Source: a virus. From it: a stretch of DNA of 29,936 nucleotides. This document shows, one piece after another, positions 1-7,870 of this stretch (position 1 is the first letter of the stretch; each line of letters opens with the position of its first letter). Position numbers and translations under genes: made by a program. The DNA lies in IMG/VR virus record IMGVR_UViG_3300029892_000129, positions 1-29,936 of that record, one strand, 5' to 3'. The notes under the pieces are model-generated. The model saw only the letters and a list, made by a program, of their open reading frames with translations, had not been told where the DNA came from and did no database searches.

Positions 1-861
1 CGACCACGCCGCTGGATGGTGTATGCCGTGGCAACGTTGCTCATCAGCGTCATTGCCGCTTCCCGGCTCTATCTGGGCGCGCACTGGCTGTCGGACGTGA
101 TTGGTGGCCTAAGTCTCGGGCTCGCGTGGGTCTGCTTGCTCGCAATCGCATACTACCGACATCCCGTGTCGGCCCCGCCTTCACGGGGCCTTCCTGGTGT
201 GGTTCTGCTCGCGCTTGCGCTGGCGGGCGGATGGCATGTAATCATGCAGTACTCCGCCGACTTGCAGCGCTATGCGCCACGCCAGATGACCCAAGGCATC
301 GACACGGCGACGTGGTGGCAGACGGACTGGCGTCGCTTGCCGGTTTATCGTCAGGACCTCGAAGGGGAGTTCGAACAACCCCTCAACGTGCAATGGGCAG
401 GAGCGCTGAGCGATTTGCAACGGACGCTTGAGGCACAGGGTTGGCGTGAACCTGTTTCCTTGGATGCCCGCACAGCTTTGCGCTGGTTGGCGCCAGACAC
501 AACGCTGGAGGAATTGCCCCTCCTTCCCCAGGTCCACGATGGGAAGCACGAGGCGCTGCGGATGATGTTCCCATTGCCTGCGAGCCACGAGGGCCCGCGG
601 GGACTCATCCTTCGTCTTTGGAAGAGCGGCGTGGTATTGGCCCCCGATGGCAATCAGCTTTGGGTCGGTAGCGCCTCATTCGAAAAGCCCGGGCATTTCG
701 CACTACTCACAATTCCTGTCGGAGACCAACGGTATGAAGCGGCGCTTTCAATCCTGGCCCGCTCGATCAAGGCTACAGGGCTCCAATTCGCGAATCGAGA
801 ACGTAACGAAGCCGAGATCCGAACGGCATGGACAGGGGATGTGCTGTTGCTAAGAAATTGA
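1..861 (+). CDS. PAP2-family phosphatase with LssY-like C-terminal domain (5' truncated)
   Basis: The reading frame is open to base 1, so the N-terminus lies outside the window; the first in-frame ATG is at 16 but is unlikely to be the true start. The visible part begins inside the last membrane helices of a type 2 phosphatidic acid phosphatase. The third PAP2 motif is present as SRLYLGAHWLSD, with the expected Ser-Arg, His and Asp. After another membrane segment (around residues 60-80 of the visible part) comes a soluble domain of about 190 residues resembling the LssY C-terminal domain. Such proteins dephosphorylate lipid or isoprenoid phosphates at the membrane, often fused to an N-terminal DedA domain that would lie upstream here. 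It is the only host-like gene in the window, on the strand opposite to the phage late genes, so it marks the chromosomal flank. Confidence 0.85.
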   Translation, partial: RPRRWMVYAVATLLISVIAASRLYLGAHWLSDVIGGLSLGLAWVCLLAIAYYRHPVSAPPSRGLPGVVLLALALAGGWHVIMQYSADLQRYAPRQMTQGIDTATWWQTDWRRLPVYRQDLEGEFEQPLNVQWAGALSDLQRTLEAQGWREPVSLDARTALRWLAPDTTLEELPLLPQVHDGKHEALRMMFPLPASHEGPRGLILRLWKSGVVLAPDGNQLWVGSASFEKPGHFALLTIPVGDQRYEAALSILARSIKATGLQFANRERNEAEIRTAWTGDVLLLRN

Positions 862-1042
862 TGGCGCGGGCAAGCATCGCTGGTTCACGGTCTCGAACCC
901 CTGATAGCCGTAAGTGCGTCGCTTTTTTGCCGGTGCTCCGTATCACCATGCCGAGCTAGCGATGCGACGGCAATAGCCCGAAACCTTGACGACTTATAAA
1001 GCTGCGCGATATGGGTCTCCCAAAGCGCCGATGGTTCGATGC
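862..1042. other. Host-prophage junction, no gene seen
   Basis: This gap of about 180 bases separates the host phosphatase stop codon from the stop codon of the phage endolysin, with the two genes converging. An attachment site is expected here, but it cannot be placed without the other prophage end. A small inverted repeat (GGTTC at 882-886, GAACC at 895-899) follows the host gene; it has no T-run and is a poor terminator. No tRNA gene is visible. Confidence 0.4.
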
Positions 1043-1507
1043 TCAGCAAGACACTATTAGACGAACTTCAGCTTCGCGCCTCACCACCAGTCCCGGCAGT
1101 ACATTCGCTCCGCCATACACCCAGCGCCGCAGTTCCTTGGCCGCGCCCGACCAGTTGCGCTGGTTGATTCGCCGACGCAGCGTCGATGTCTGCAATCGCC
1201 CAGCACCAAGGTTGAATGTGAAATCCACGATTGCTGCGAGCCGTCCTTCGGATTCAGTGGCCAGCACCGGGCAGTAGCGCAGCGTGGCGGCAAGAGCCGA
1301 TTGGAGGTCGCGCGCCAGATAAACCTCGGCTTCTGCCTCCGTGATCGGCGGGTGCTTGGAGTCGCAGAGATGGCCGTACCCAATCGTCCAAAAGCCTGCG
1401 GGGCAGATGTAGGGGACGGCGGTGATCTCGATGCCACGCTTCACCCTGCGCTCGAATCCCTCGAAGCGCTTGGCCAGTTCGATGGCCGTCTGCGGTACCT
1501 CGATCAC
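1043..1507 (-). CDS. Phage endolysin, GH24 lysozyme family
   Basis: A 154-residue muramidase that cleaves the glycan strands of peptidoglycan at lysis. The start chosen is GTG at 1507, whose GTGA overlaps the TGA of the holin gene; reading further upstream would run antisense-like sequence through the holin gene. The GH24 active-site region is clear: Glu16 in FEGFE and Thr41 in GFWTIGYGH. The position usually held by Asp is Cys35 (YICPAG), giving the Glu-Cys-Thr triad found in many phage lysozymes. The Glu-to-Cys spacing is about ten residues longer than in T4 or P22-type enzymes. There is no signal peptide or N-terminal anchor, so export should depend on the holin just upstream. It is the last phage gene before the host flank. 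Confidence 0.9.
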   Translation of the reverse strand: MIEVPQTAIELAKRFEGFERRVKRGIEITAVPYICPAGFWTIGYGHLCDSKHPPITEAEAEVYLARDLQSALAATLRYCPVLATESEGRLAAIVDFTFNLGAGRLQTSTLRRRINQRNWSGAAKELRRWVYGGANVLPGLVVRREAEVRLIVSC

Positions 1508-1980
1508 GGTCGCACCCGGTCGAACACGCGCCCGAGGAACCAGAAGTTCAGCACCCCGGCCCACAGGGCTTGGTCGGCTTCGGTCCAAGCATGGACGATG
1601 GCGACGCCCCAGTCGGCGCCGCCTTCGATGGCAGCCACGAAGGCGGCCGTCTTGGCGGCGCAGTACAGCGCCATGAACCAGTAGGTGATGACTGGGCGGA
1701 CGCTGGAACTCAGAGCATCGGCCCAGTGGACGCCGGTTTTCTCACCCTGGGTGCGAACGGCTTCACGCAGCGTTTCGATTGCCCCCACGTTCCATGCCGC
1801 ATCGGCACCGGTACCGATTTCGTCCATGCGTTGAGCGCCGCGCAGCTTCTCGAACTCGAGCGCCTTGTATTGCATCGCCAGTTCGTGGCCGCGTTCGCCC
1901 TTCCGGTCGAGCCACTTGAGGAGTTCGGGGGCGAGGCGGAAAGCACCGCCGAGCAGACCACCAAGCAGTGTCTCGATCAT
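1504..1980 (-). CDS. Holin of the 3TM gene-transfer-agent type
   Basis: A 158-residue protein starting MIETLLGGLLGG and resembling the GTA_holin_3TM family, which forms pores in the inner membrane to release endolysin. The N-terminus has a short Gly-rich amphipathic segment, followed by a charged helical stretch, then hydrophobic segments near residues 95-120 (PVITYWFMALYCAAKTAAFVAA) and at the C-terminus (LWAGVLNFWFLGRVF). The start ATG at 1980 overlaps the stop of the upstream gene in an ATGA arrangement, and the stop overlaps the GTG of the endolysin, so the three lysis genes are translationally coupled. Confidence 0.8.
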   Translation of the reverse strand: MIETLLGGLLGGAFRLAPELLKWLDRKGERGHELAMQYKALEFEKLRGAQRMDEIGTGADAAWNVGAIETLREAVRTQGEKTGVHWADALSSSVRPVITYWFMALYCAAKTAAFVAAIEGGADWGVAIVHAWTEADQALWAGVLNFWFLGRVFDRVRP

Positions 1981-2276
1981 TGGGCACCTCCGAACACCTT
2001 GAGCTTGATGAGCGCGCCTGCTACCAAAGCCAGCAGGAATCCGGTGGTGACCATCTTGATGACGGTCTGCCACGCGGTGTGCTTGGCGGTGTTGAAGGCA
2101 TCGAGGAGTCCGCGCAGTTCGCGGATGTCGTGGGCGGCGTCGTCACCGTCCAGGCCAACATCGGCCAGGGCACGTTTGGCGCCGCGTTCGGCGGCGCGAT
2201 CCAGAAGGTCTTCGAAGTCCTCCTTGCGCAGGAGGAGCATGTTGTCGACCAGTGCGGGTTGTTGTGGGTCAGTCAT
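1977..2276 (-). CDS. Small membrane protein of the lysis module, DUF6127-like
   Basis: A 99-residue protein beginning MTDPQQPALVDN. A GGAG ribosome binding site lies 8-10 bases before the ATG, and a terminator lies just upstream of the gene. The first 70 residues are charged and helical (RKEDFEDLLDRAAERGAKRA), and the C-terminus holds one hydrophobic segment (MVTTGFLLALVAGALI). The layout, soluble helix then membrane anchor, matches DUF6127 phage proteins of unknown role. Its place directly before the holin suggests a regulator of lysis, an antiholin or a second holin; this is inference. No recognisable Rz/Rz1 spanin pair is present in the window. Confidence 0.7.
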   Translation of the reverse strand: MTDPQQPALVDNMLLLRKEDFEDLLDRAAERGAKRALADVGLDGDDAAHDIRELRGLLDAFNTAKHTAWQTVIKMVTTGFLLALVAGALIKLKVFGGAQ

Positions 2277-2296
2277 AAGGCAGGCTCCAGAAATGC

Positions 2297-2321
2297 AAAA
2301 CCCGCCACTCGGGCGGGTTTT
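2297..2321 (-). terminator. Rho-independent terminator between tail and lysis genes
   Basis: AAAACCCGCC at 2297-2306 pairs with GGCGGGTTTT at 2312-2321 around a five-base loop. On the minus strand the stem is followed by its own T-run. It sits between the DUF2793-like tail gene and the lysis genes. The symmetric A and T runs mean it could also work on the plus strand. Read-through or a separate promoter would be needed for lysis gene expression. Confidence 0.75.
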
Positions 2322-2341
2322 CGGGGTTCCGGGGAAAGCGA

Positions 2342-2695
2342 TCAGATGGCGATGCCGGGACTCCAGCCGGTGGCCTTGTAGGCCGAGAGCACTGCCTCGT
2401 CCTCGACGAAGCAGAGCCAACCGACTTTAGGGATGTGGTATTCCCAGACGCCCGCGATGCGCGCCGCGATCTGATCGGTCTTGCCGCTCCAGACGCCGGT
2501 TGCGCCAGCGGGAATGAGGTAACGGTCGCCGTTAACCGGGCTGGCAGGTGGTGTGGCCAGATCGCGGTCTTTGACCGACAGGCTGACGACGGCGCCCAGC
2601 CGCTTCAGGTTGGCATCCATGCCGGCGCCCCAGCCGCTTTCGCCGAGCGTCCAGCCGTAGTTGAGTCCCAGGTTCGGGTCAGTGATTGCGGGCAT
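2342..2695 (-). CDS. DUF2793-like tail protein
   Basis: A 117-residue protein starting MPAITDPNLGLNYGW, the typical N-terminus of the DUF2793 phage family, which is found at the distal end of tails, often as the start of longer fibres. This copy is short and consists essentially of that domain, ending in GWSPGIAI. The ATG shares one base with the stop of the upstream tip protein (TGATG), so it should be co-translated and probably attaches to the tail tip. The exact role in adsorption is not known. Confidence 0.8.
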   Translation of the reverse strand: MPAITDPNLGLNYGWTLGESGWGAGMDANLKRLGAVVSLSVKDRDLATPPASPVNGDRYLIPAGATGVWSGKTDQIAARIAGVWEYHIPKVGWLCFVEDEAVLSAYKATGWSPGIAI

Positions 2696-4881
2696 CAGAT
2701 GCCTCCGTAGTATTTGTCGTAGGAAAGTCCGTAGCCGGCGCGCTCGAAGGCGATCGAGTGTTTCTGCTGGCTGATCACGCCGGAGCGGTTGGATTCGAGC
2801 TCGATTCGCAGCGCAGCATTGGGTCGGCCAAGACCGGAATCGGCGGTGTCGTCGGCCAGGGTGTAGGTCTGGCTGGTGCCGGTCAGACCGCTGTAGGTAC
2901 GCCGCAGGCTGCCCGCTTCCCCGTAGATGCGCAGCGTGTAGGTCACGCCAGCCTCCGGGCCGATGTTGCCGTTGGTCTGGGACACCAGGCTCACCGTCTG
3001 GCTCAGCCGGTCCCTGTGCGCCCAGGAGATGACCAGGTCACCCTTGGCGACTGCCGGGTAGGCCACGTTGTTTATCTTGACGTTGCCGGGCGGATACGGG
3101 CGATTCTGGCGGCGGTTCATCGCGAGGGAATCGGTGGGAGCCGATGCCAGCGCCAGCGTGCCTTTTCCGGTCACGGTGAGCAGACGAGCATTGACCGTTT
3201 CCCCAGCGGCGTATTCGGTCGGGTCAATGCCTTGCGCGCCATCGGCAAACCAGATCCGGCTGCCTATCGCGTGGCTGACCGGCACGGTATCCATCACGCC
3301 ACGGGTCAGCGTCAGGCTTTGAGTGGTCGTGTTGATCGCGGTGACCAGGACGACTTCGTCGTTGATGTAGGCATAGGTCCCGGTGGCGACCAGATCGATG
3401 TCGAGCTCGCCACTGTAGGTGGCCGTGCTGGTCACCTCTTGCGCGAGGCTGGAAGCCAACACCGCCGTGGGGCAGAACTCGCCCTGGCCGCGCTGGTTGT
3501 AGGTCGATGCCGAACTCGTCTTGCTGTACAGGTCGTAGTTCATGGCGCCCGGTACTGGGCGCCCGCCCAGGGTCTGCAGGAAGCAGTCGGTGGGATCGAG
3601 GTAGGCCAGCTCCGCTGCGGACAGTGCGCGGGCAACGTCCCAGTACGGGGCTTCGACCAGACGTCGGGGTGTGGTCGCCGTCGGCGCGGGAACCGGATCG
3701 GTCCATCCCGTGGGCTGTGAGGCGGTGTAGGCCGCCGAGGGCAGTCCGAACACATCCTCGACCGCGTCGATGCTGATGGCGCCGTTGGTGAGTGAGCCGC
3801 CATCGACGCCTGCAATCCGCATCACCAGACCGGCGATCCCGAGCGCCGGCCACTCCAGCTTGAACACATCACCTGGATAGAGATTCCAGGCTGCGCGGTT
3901 CACCTTCAAGCGGACCTTGGCAAGCGGCGTGGAGACGACGGCCAGATCGCGCATGGCGACCCGGGCAGCAAGGTTGTCCGAGGTAATGCCGGGGTAGCGC
4001 CGTGTCTGCGATACCACGGCACCCTGCGCCTGGATGTTGGCCAGATCCTGGACCGCGATGCTGGTCTCTTTGAAGGTGTCTGGCTTGGTGTAGATGAGCA
4101 CGATCTCGTTGGTCGTCTCACCCCACGCAGCCCGCTGAAAGCTTTCCAGCTCGATGATGTTGTCCGGGTTCAGAACGGGGAGCGTCGAGACGGTGTAGTC
4201 CGCGCGCACCAGCTTCAGGACGAAGCGCCCGGTCGACGGCGAGGTCGTGAGCACGCCGCCGATGTGATCCATGATCTCCTTGATGAACTGCTCGATCTTG
4301 CTCTGCTGCAGCCAGATCATGTTCAGGCCGAACCCTTCGGTGTAGAGCACATCAGCCGTCGCACGAAACGAAGCGTCATCGATGCTGGCCGTCGGATAAC
4401 CCATTCCCCAAGCGGCGTTTGTCAGGCACTCGTAGACGATGTGCGCGGGGTTGGCGGCGCCGCTGATCTCTGACTTTGCGGAGTACCAGTCGCGGAAGCA
4501 GCGCTTCACGCGCACCGCCCAGGGCTTCATGTAGGGGTTGTTCGCGGCGATGTACACCTGCCGCAGAATCAAGCTCAAAATCCCGCGATAGGCAGGCTGT
4601 GGCGAGCCGATCTTCGAGACGAGGTAATCATTCGGTATCTGTGCCGCCTGGCCAAACGCGGCATCGATGGCGCCGGAGACACCGCCTTCGCGCTTCTCGC
4701 CACCGAACAGCTCCGGCATGTTCACCGTGATCCGTCCACTGGCCGTGAGATTGCCGCTCCAGGCCTGGCGCTCGCCGACCTGGATCTCGGTGATGGCATC
4801 GACCGGCCCGTGGCAGATGGCGAGGTGCATCCCCAGGTAGTAGCGGTAACCGACCGTCTGCGATTTGCTGCTACCGCCCAT
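2695..4881 (-). CDS. Tail tip protein, lambda J-like
   Basis: A 728-residue protein that fits the central tail tip (host-specificity) family. The start is MGGSSKSQTVGYRYYLGMHL, with a GAGGTGA ribosome binding site a few bases upstream. The segment NPAHIVYECLTNAAWGMGYP around residues 145-165 is characteristic of J-like proteins. A long mixed beta region follows, and a fibronectin-III-like stretch appears near residues 595-690 before a short C-terminus (YDKYYGGI). It is shorter than lambda J (over 1,100 residues), lacking most of the C-terminal receptor-binding part, so the short DUF2793-like partner downstream may supply part of that function. Its start overlaps the preceding gene by 11 bases. 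Confidence 0.85.
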   Translation of the reverse strand: MGGSSKSQTVGYRYYLGMHLAICHGPVDAITEIQVGERQAWSGNLTASGRITVNMPELFGGEKREGGVSGAIDAAFGQAAQIPNDYLVSKIGSPQPAYRGILSLILRQVYIAANNPYMKPWAVRVKRCFRDWYSAKSEISGAANPAHIVYECLTNAAWGMGYPTASIDDASFRATADVLYTEGFGLNMIWLQQSKIEQFIKEIMDHIGGVLTTSPSTGRFVLKLVRADYTVSTLPVLNPDNIIELESFQRAAWGETTNEIVLIYTKPDTFKETSIAVQDLANIQAQGAVVSQTRRYPGITSDNLAARVAMRDLAVVSTPLAKVRLKVNRAAWNLYPGDVFKLEWPALGIAGLVMRIAGVDGGSLTNGAISIDAVEDVFGLPSAAYTASQPTGWTDPVPAPTATTPRRLVEAPYWDVARALSAAELAYLDPTDCFLQTLGGRPVPGAMNYDLYSKTSSASTYNQRGQGEFCPTAVLASSLAQEVTSTATYSGELDIDLVATGTYAYINDEVVLVTAINTTTQSLTLTRGVMDTVPVSHAIGSRIWFADGAQGIDPTEYAAGETVNARLLTVTGKGTLALASAPTDSLAMNRRQNRPYPPGNVKINNVAYPAVAKGDLVISWAHRDRLSQTVSLVSQTNGNIGPEAGVTYTLRIYGEAGSLRRTYSGLTGTSQTYTLADDTADSGLGRPNAALRIELESNRSGVISQQKHSIAFERAGYGLSYDKYYGGI

Positions 4882-5089
4882 CGTTCACCTCGGAGGCGAT
4901 GCGTTCTCGGGCGGCGGCGACTACGTCCTCGGCCATGCTGTCCCCGGTTGCCAGCAACATGGGCGCTGGCAGCCCCTGGTCGATGAACAGGCTCCAGTCG
5001 AGCTGGTGGCGCGCGAACCACTCCCGCGCGCCACGATTGCAATAGCCCAGGCGACGCATGTCGCCATGGGTCACCAGAATGTCGGTCAT
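4871..5089 (-). CDS. Small conserved phage tail-region protein
   Basis: A 72-residue protein starting MTDILVTHGDMRRLGYCNRG. The ATG at 5089 overlaps the upstream TGA (ATGA) and is preceded by an AGGTGGAAAG ribosome binding site, so this start is preferred to the upstream one at 5140, which lies inside the previous gene. The protein looks globular and helical, without membrane segments. Its position between the hub and the tip protein resembles that of small tail-tip assembly proteins, but I recognise no catalytic motif. Confidence 0.75.
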   Translation of the reverse strand: MTDILVTHGDMRRLGYCNRGAREWFARHQLDWSLFIDQGLPAPMLLATGDSMAEDVVAAARERIASEVNDGR

Positions 5090-5316
5090 TTCTTTCCACC
5101 TTTGGATTTGATCGGCGTGGTACGCAGATCGCCGTACCACACCACGTTGGCGCTCTTCACCAGCACGGTGCCGAACACGACCGGCACGGGACGGCCTTCA
5201 TCGGCGGTCGGCGCATCGAAGTCTTTGAGTTCTGCGGCCTGGGGCTGTGGTGTCTTAGGTTGCAACGCGTACTGAATCAGTACGCTGACGATCAGAACGG
5301 CGATGGCTGCCCACAT
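5086..5316 (-). CDS. Small tail protein with N-terminal hydrophobic helix
   Basis: A 76-residue protein. The first 18 residues (MWAAIAVLIVSVLIQYAL) form one hydrophobic helix, followed by a Pro-rich linker and a small domain containing GRPVPVVFGTVLVKSANVVW. The GRPVPVVFGTV pattern also occurs at the start of some tip proteins, so this may act as a membrane-associated or tip-capping factor. CGAGGG lies six bases before the ATG. It is translated directly before the 72-residue gene and belongs to the tail-tip cluster. No biochemical function is assigned. Confidence 0.75.
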   Translation of the reverse strand: MWAAIAVLIVSVLIQYALQPKTPQPQAAELKDFDAPTADEGRPVPVVFGTVLVKSANVVWYGDLRTTPIKSKGGKK

Positions 5317-5339
5317 GGGAATCCCTCGGCTAATTGGTC

Positions 5340-6149
5340 TCAGTAAATCGGGCTGCCACCGAAGGGATTCTTGGTCGGAATGAACGGGAATCCGCCGAAG
5401 TTGGCGCTGTTGCCGAACTTCGCGTGGCAGGTGTTCAAAGTTCGATCACAGCCGGGGTACAGATAGATGGCATCGCCAATGGCGAGTCCCGGTGGCACGG
5501 CCGACAAGGTGATGGCATCGGCGTTGTGGCCGACGATCATGCGTTTTTCGGTGATGCCGTTGGCTGCCCAGGTCGCGTAGCCGCCCGCAAAGTGCCCGAC
5601 GGCGTACCCTGCAGCGGCCGGAACACTCAGCAAGGTGCCGGCAATCGAGGTGACCGTCCCAGCGACCCGAAACACGACGGCGCTCGCCCCGCACGCCGTT
5701 CCGTAGAGCACATGCGGGCAGTTGCGTTGATACAGCCGCCGCAGGCCGATGCGCTGCAGGCTGGTGTAAACCGGTTCGCAGTTGAGCTCGACGACCGATT
5801 CACGCCATTCCGCGTTGAGCACGCGCCCCATCCACACCGCGACGGTTTCGCCATCACCGCGATGTTGCCGGTACAGCGTGAGCAAGGTGACTTCGGACGG
5901 CGGTGTCGAGATGAATCCCTGGGCAACCTCGACATCGCGCGCAAAGGTGATGCGCAGTCCCGCCTTGCCGATCTCCGTGGTTTGTTCGATGCTGCCGCGA
6001 CTGATCGGCACTGCGCTGTAGCTGTAGGTCGCATACGTCGCATCCTGCGCGGCGCTGGTGTAACGCCAGGTTTCACCGCCTCGGCGAAACTCGTACAACT
6101 CCACTGGACTGCTGGCGTCCGTAGATGCTTCTCGGCTGGCGTAGGTCAT
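5340..6149 (-). CDS. BR0599-family tail hub protein (DUF2163 type)
   Basis: A 269-residue protein of the phage BR0599 family, related to hub proteins of gene transfer agents and siphophage tails. The N-terminal half carries the DUF2163-like beta region. The C-terminal half has the family pattern of cysteines: CPHVLYGTACG (about residues 158-168) and CDRTLNTCHAKFGN (about 232-245), followed by NFGGFPFIPTKNPFGG. In gene transfer agents and some phages related cysteines bind an iron-sulfur cluster, so a metal site is possible here. The ATG overlaps the upstream stop by four bases (ATGA). Confidence 0.85.
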   Translation of the reverse strand: MTYASREASTDASSPVELYEFRRGGETWRYTSAAQDATYATYSYSAVPISRGSIEQTTEIGKAGLRITFARDVEVAQGFISTPPSEVTLLTLYRQHRGDGETVAVWMGRVLNAEWRESVVELNCEPVYTSLQRIGLRRLYQRNCPHVLYGTACGASAVVFRVAGTVTSIAGTLLSVPAAAGYAVGHFAGGYATWAANGITEKRMIVGHNADAITLSAVPPGLAIGDAIYLYPGCDRTLNTCHAKFGNSANFGGFPFIPTKNPFGGSPIY

Positions 6150-7837
6150 GTGTCATCCCGAATGCTTCTGACGGAGATGGACACCTCCGCCATATCGTCA
6201 GTGTGGTGAGCGAGTTCGATGGCATCGCTGTCCAGGCGCACCAGCTTCATGAACGACACATGGCGGATCTGCTCGGGCAGCAGTGCCGCGCCCACCACGC
6301 TGTCGATGGCGATGCTTTCAGTGCTGGGTGTAAGAGCTGTGGCGCCCGTGATGCGCCGGTAGTAGCGGCTGCCGGACGTGGTGGCAATCAGGATGTCGCG
6401 CCGCCCAACGGCGGCCGGCACGTTGGCGGCGTAGGCGCGGTTCTCCACGGTGATGGCCGAGTCGAAGGCGCCGATGGGGCTAACTACCTTCAGGTCGGAC
6501 TGGAAGCTGGGCATCCAGAACGGCGTCAGTCGGCCGGCGCGAGCGGCCAGCCAGGACCGGAACGACGCGATCGCGGCGCGTCCGCTGATCAGCCAGCGAT
6601 GCGTCCGGCGCACGGTGCCAATCCCTGACAGGTCATCGATGGCGCGTCGGCCCGTCAGAAAATCCAGCTCGTTGAGCTTGCGGGCGTAGTCGGTATCGAC
6701 GTCCTCGGTCCAGTTGGTCGCGGTGAGCAGGACGGGGTAGCCACGGTAATCCAATGTCTCGGTGGCAGCGGGCAGCAACCACTCGTCCTCGAGCTGGAAG
6801 CGGACCGTGGCCCGGCCGATGGCATCGCTCAAGTAGGTCAGGCCGAGTTCGTTCTGCACCCGTGCAGGCTGGACAGGCAGGATCTTGGTGCCAACCGGCC
6901 AGGTCGAATCCAGCGGGCTCTTGATGGTCAGCGACGTGGGCAGGACCGCCGTGATCTCGGCGAACTCGGATTCCGTTGCCAGAACCAGTCCCACCAAGCC
7001 GCCGACGGCAAAGTCTCGAAGCGCAGTCGTCACGGCAATGGACGTCGCGCCGGCAGGAATGGGGTTTGCTGCAAGCGCGACATCAGTCCAAAGCGGCAAG
7101 CCAAACACCCGTGCCTGCCAGGACAGCAGCAGGTTCTCCATCTTCACGCGCTCGGTGTCCGAGCCGACCAGAGCGCTGTACTCGAAGCTGCGCCTGGCCC
7201 CAGCACGTAAGCGCACGCGCTGCTCAAAACCAGCATGAGACTCCATCACATCGGTGAGCCATTCCAGCCGTTCGACAACTGGCTGTACCCAGTTCGGCGC
7301 AAAGATCCAACCGACGATGCGACGCCCGGTCGCCTGCAAGGTGGAACTGTCGAGGGCAAACGCGAAAACGAACGTCGCGTTCACAGTAGGCGGCCCATTC
7401 GGCGTGACCGCGAGCGTATAGAGCCGCGATTCATTGGCGGCAAACACGGTCGGCGCCGGCGCTGGACCGGTCAGCGTCATGCCTTCCGCACCGGTGGCGG
7501 TGATCGAGGCCAGGTTGTTCGGTGTCAGCCTCGCATTCCAGACCTCGATCGTGCGGCTCTGCTCCGATGCCAGGCTGCCGAGGTTGATGCGCCCGGGCAG
7601 CAGGTGCACGCGGAAGTAGTAGTCCTCGAAGTAGCTCGGCACCCGCATGCCGGTCAGCGCCCGCTGCGCAGGCACCGAGATGTCGGCGGTGTAGCTCCGT
7701 GCGCCTCTCTCAGCTCGTGGCGTATCGCTGGCGGTGTACGGATAGATCGCGGCAACCTGATACCCGTCAGCGCTCAGGAGTGGGTTCAATGAGCCTGCCT
7801 GGGCGCGATCGAGCACCATGCCTGTCAGGACGGGCAT
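6146..7837 (-). CDS. Large distal tail protein
   Basis: A 563-residue protein with mainly beta-type composition. It lies between the two virion proteins and the BR0599-type hub, the position of a distal tail or baseplate protein that connects the tape-measure end to the hub. The central part (EQRVRLRAGARRSFEYSAL, around residues 205-225) resembles tail proteins that carry paired tube-like domains. Its C-terminus (RLDSDAIELAHHTDDMAEVS) ends just before the hub ATG. The start ATG at 7837 has a GAGAG motif about eight bases upstream and a 33-base gap after the previous gene. I cannot assign it to a named family with certainty. Confidence 0.7.
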   Translation of the reverse strand: MPVLTGMVLDRAQAGSLNPLLSADGYQVAAIYPYTASDTPRAERGARSYTADISVPAQRALTGMRVPSYFEDYYFRVHLLPGRINLGSLASEQSRTIEVWNARLTPNNLASITATGAEGMTLTGPAPAPTVFAANESRLYTLAVTPNGPPTVNATFVFAFALDSSTLQATGRRIVGWIFAPNWVQPVVERLEWLTDVMESHAGFEQRVRLRAGARRSFEYSALVGSDTERVKMENLLLSWQARVFGLPLWTDVALAANPIPAGATSIAVTTALRDFAVGGLVGLVLATESEFAEITAVLPTSLTIKSPLDSTWPVGTKILPVQPARVQNELGLTYLSDAIGRATVRFQLEDEWLLPAATETLDYRGYPVLLTATNWTEDVDTDYARKLNELDFLTGRRAIDDLSGIGTVRRTHRWLISGRAAIASFRSWLAARAGRLTPFWMPSFQSDLKVVSPIGAFDSAITVENRAYAANVPAAVGRRDILIATTSGSRYYRRITGATALTPSTESIAIDSVVGAALLPEQIRHVSFMKLVRLDSDAIELAHHTDDMAEVSISVRSIRDDT

Positions 7838-7870
7838 GTCAAAGCTCTCGGTTGAGGTGAAGGTGGAGGA

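Noticed and set aside
882-899. tRNA-like GGTTC/GAACC sequence after the host gene
   Set aside because: It lacks the T-loop pattern and any acceptor or anticodon arms, so it is only a small inverted repeat.
2686-3720. Long plus-strand open frame of 344 codons
   Set aside because: It is antisense to the tip protein gene, which has clear family patterns. Long antisense frames are common in GC-rich genes, and this product is Gly-, Val- and Arg-rich without recognisable motifs.
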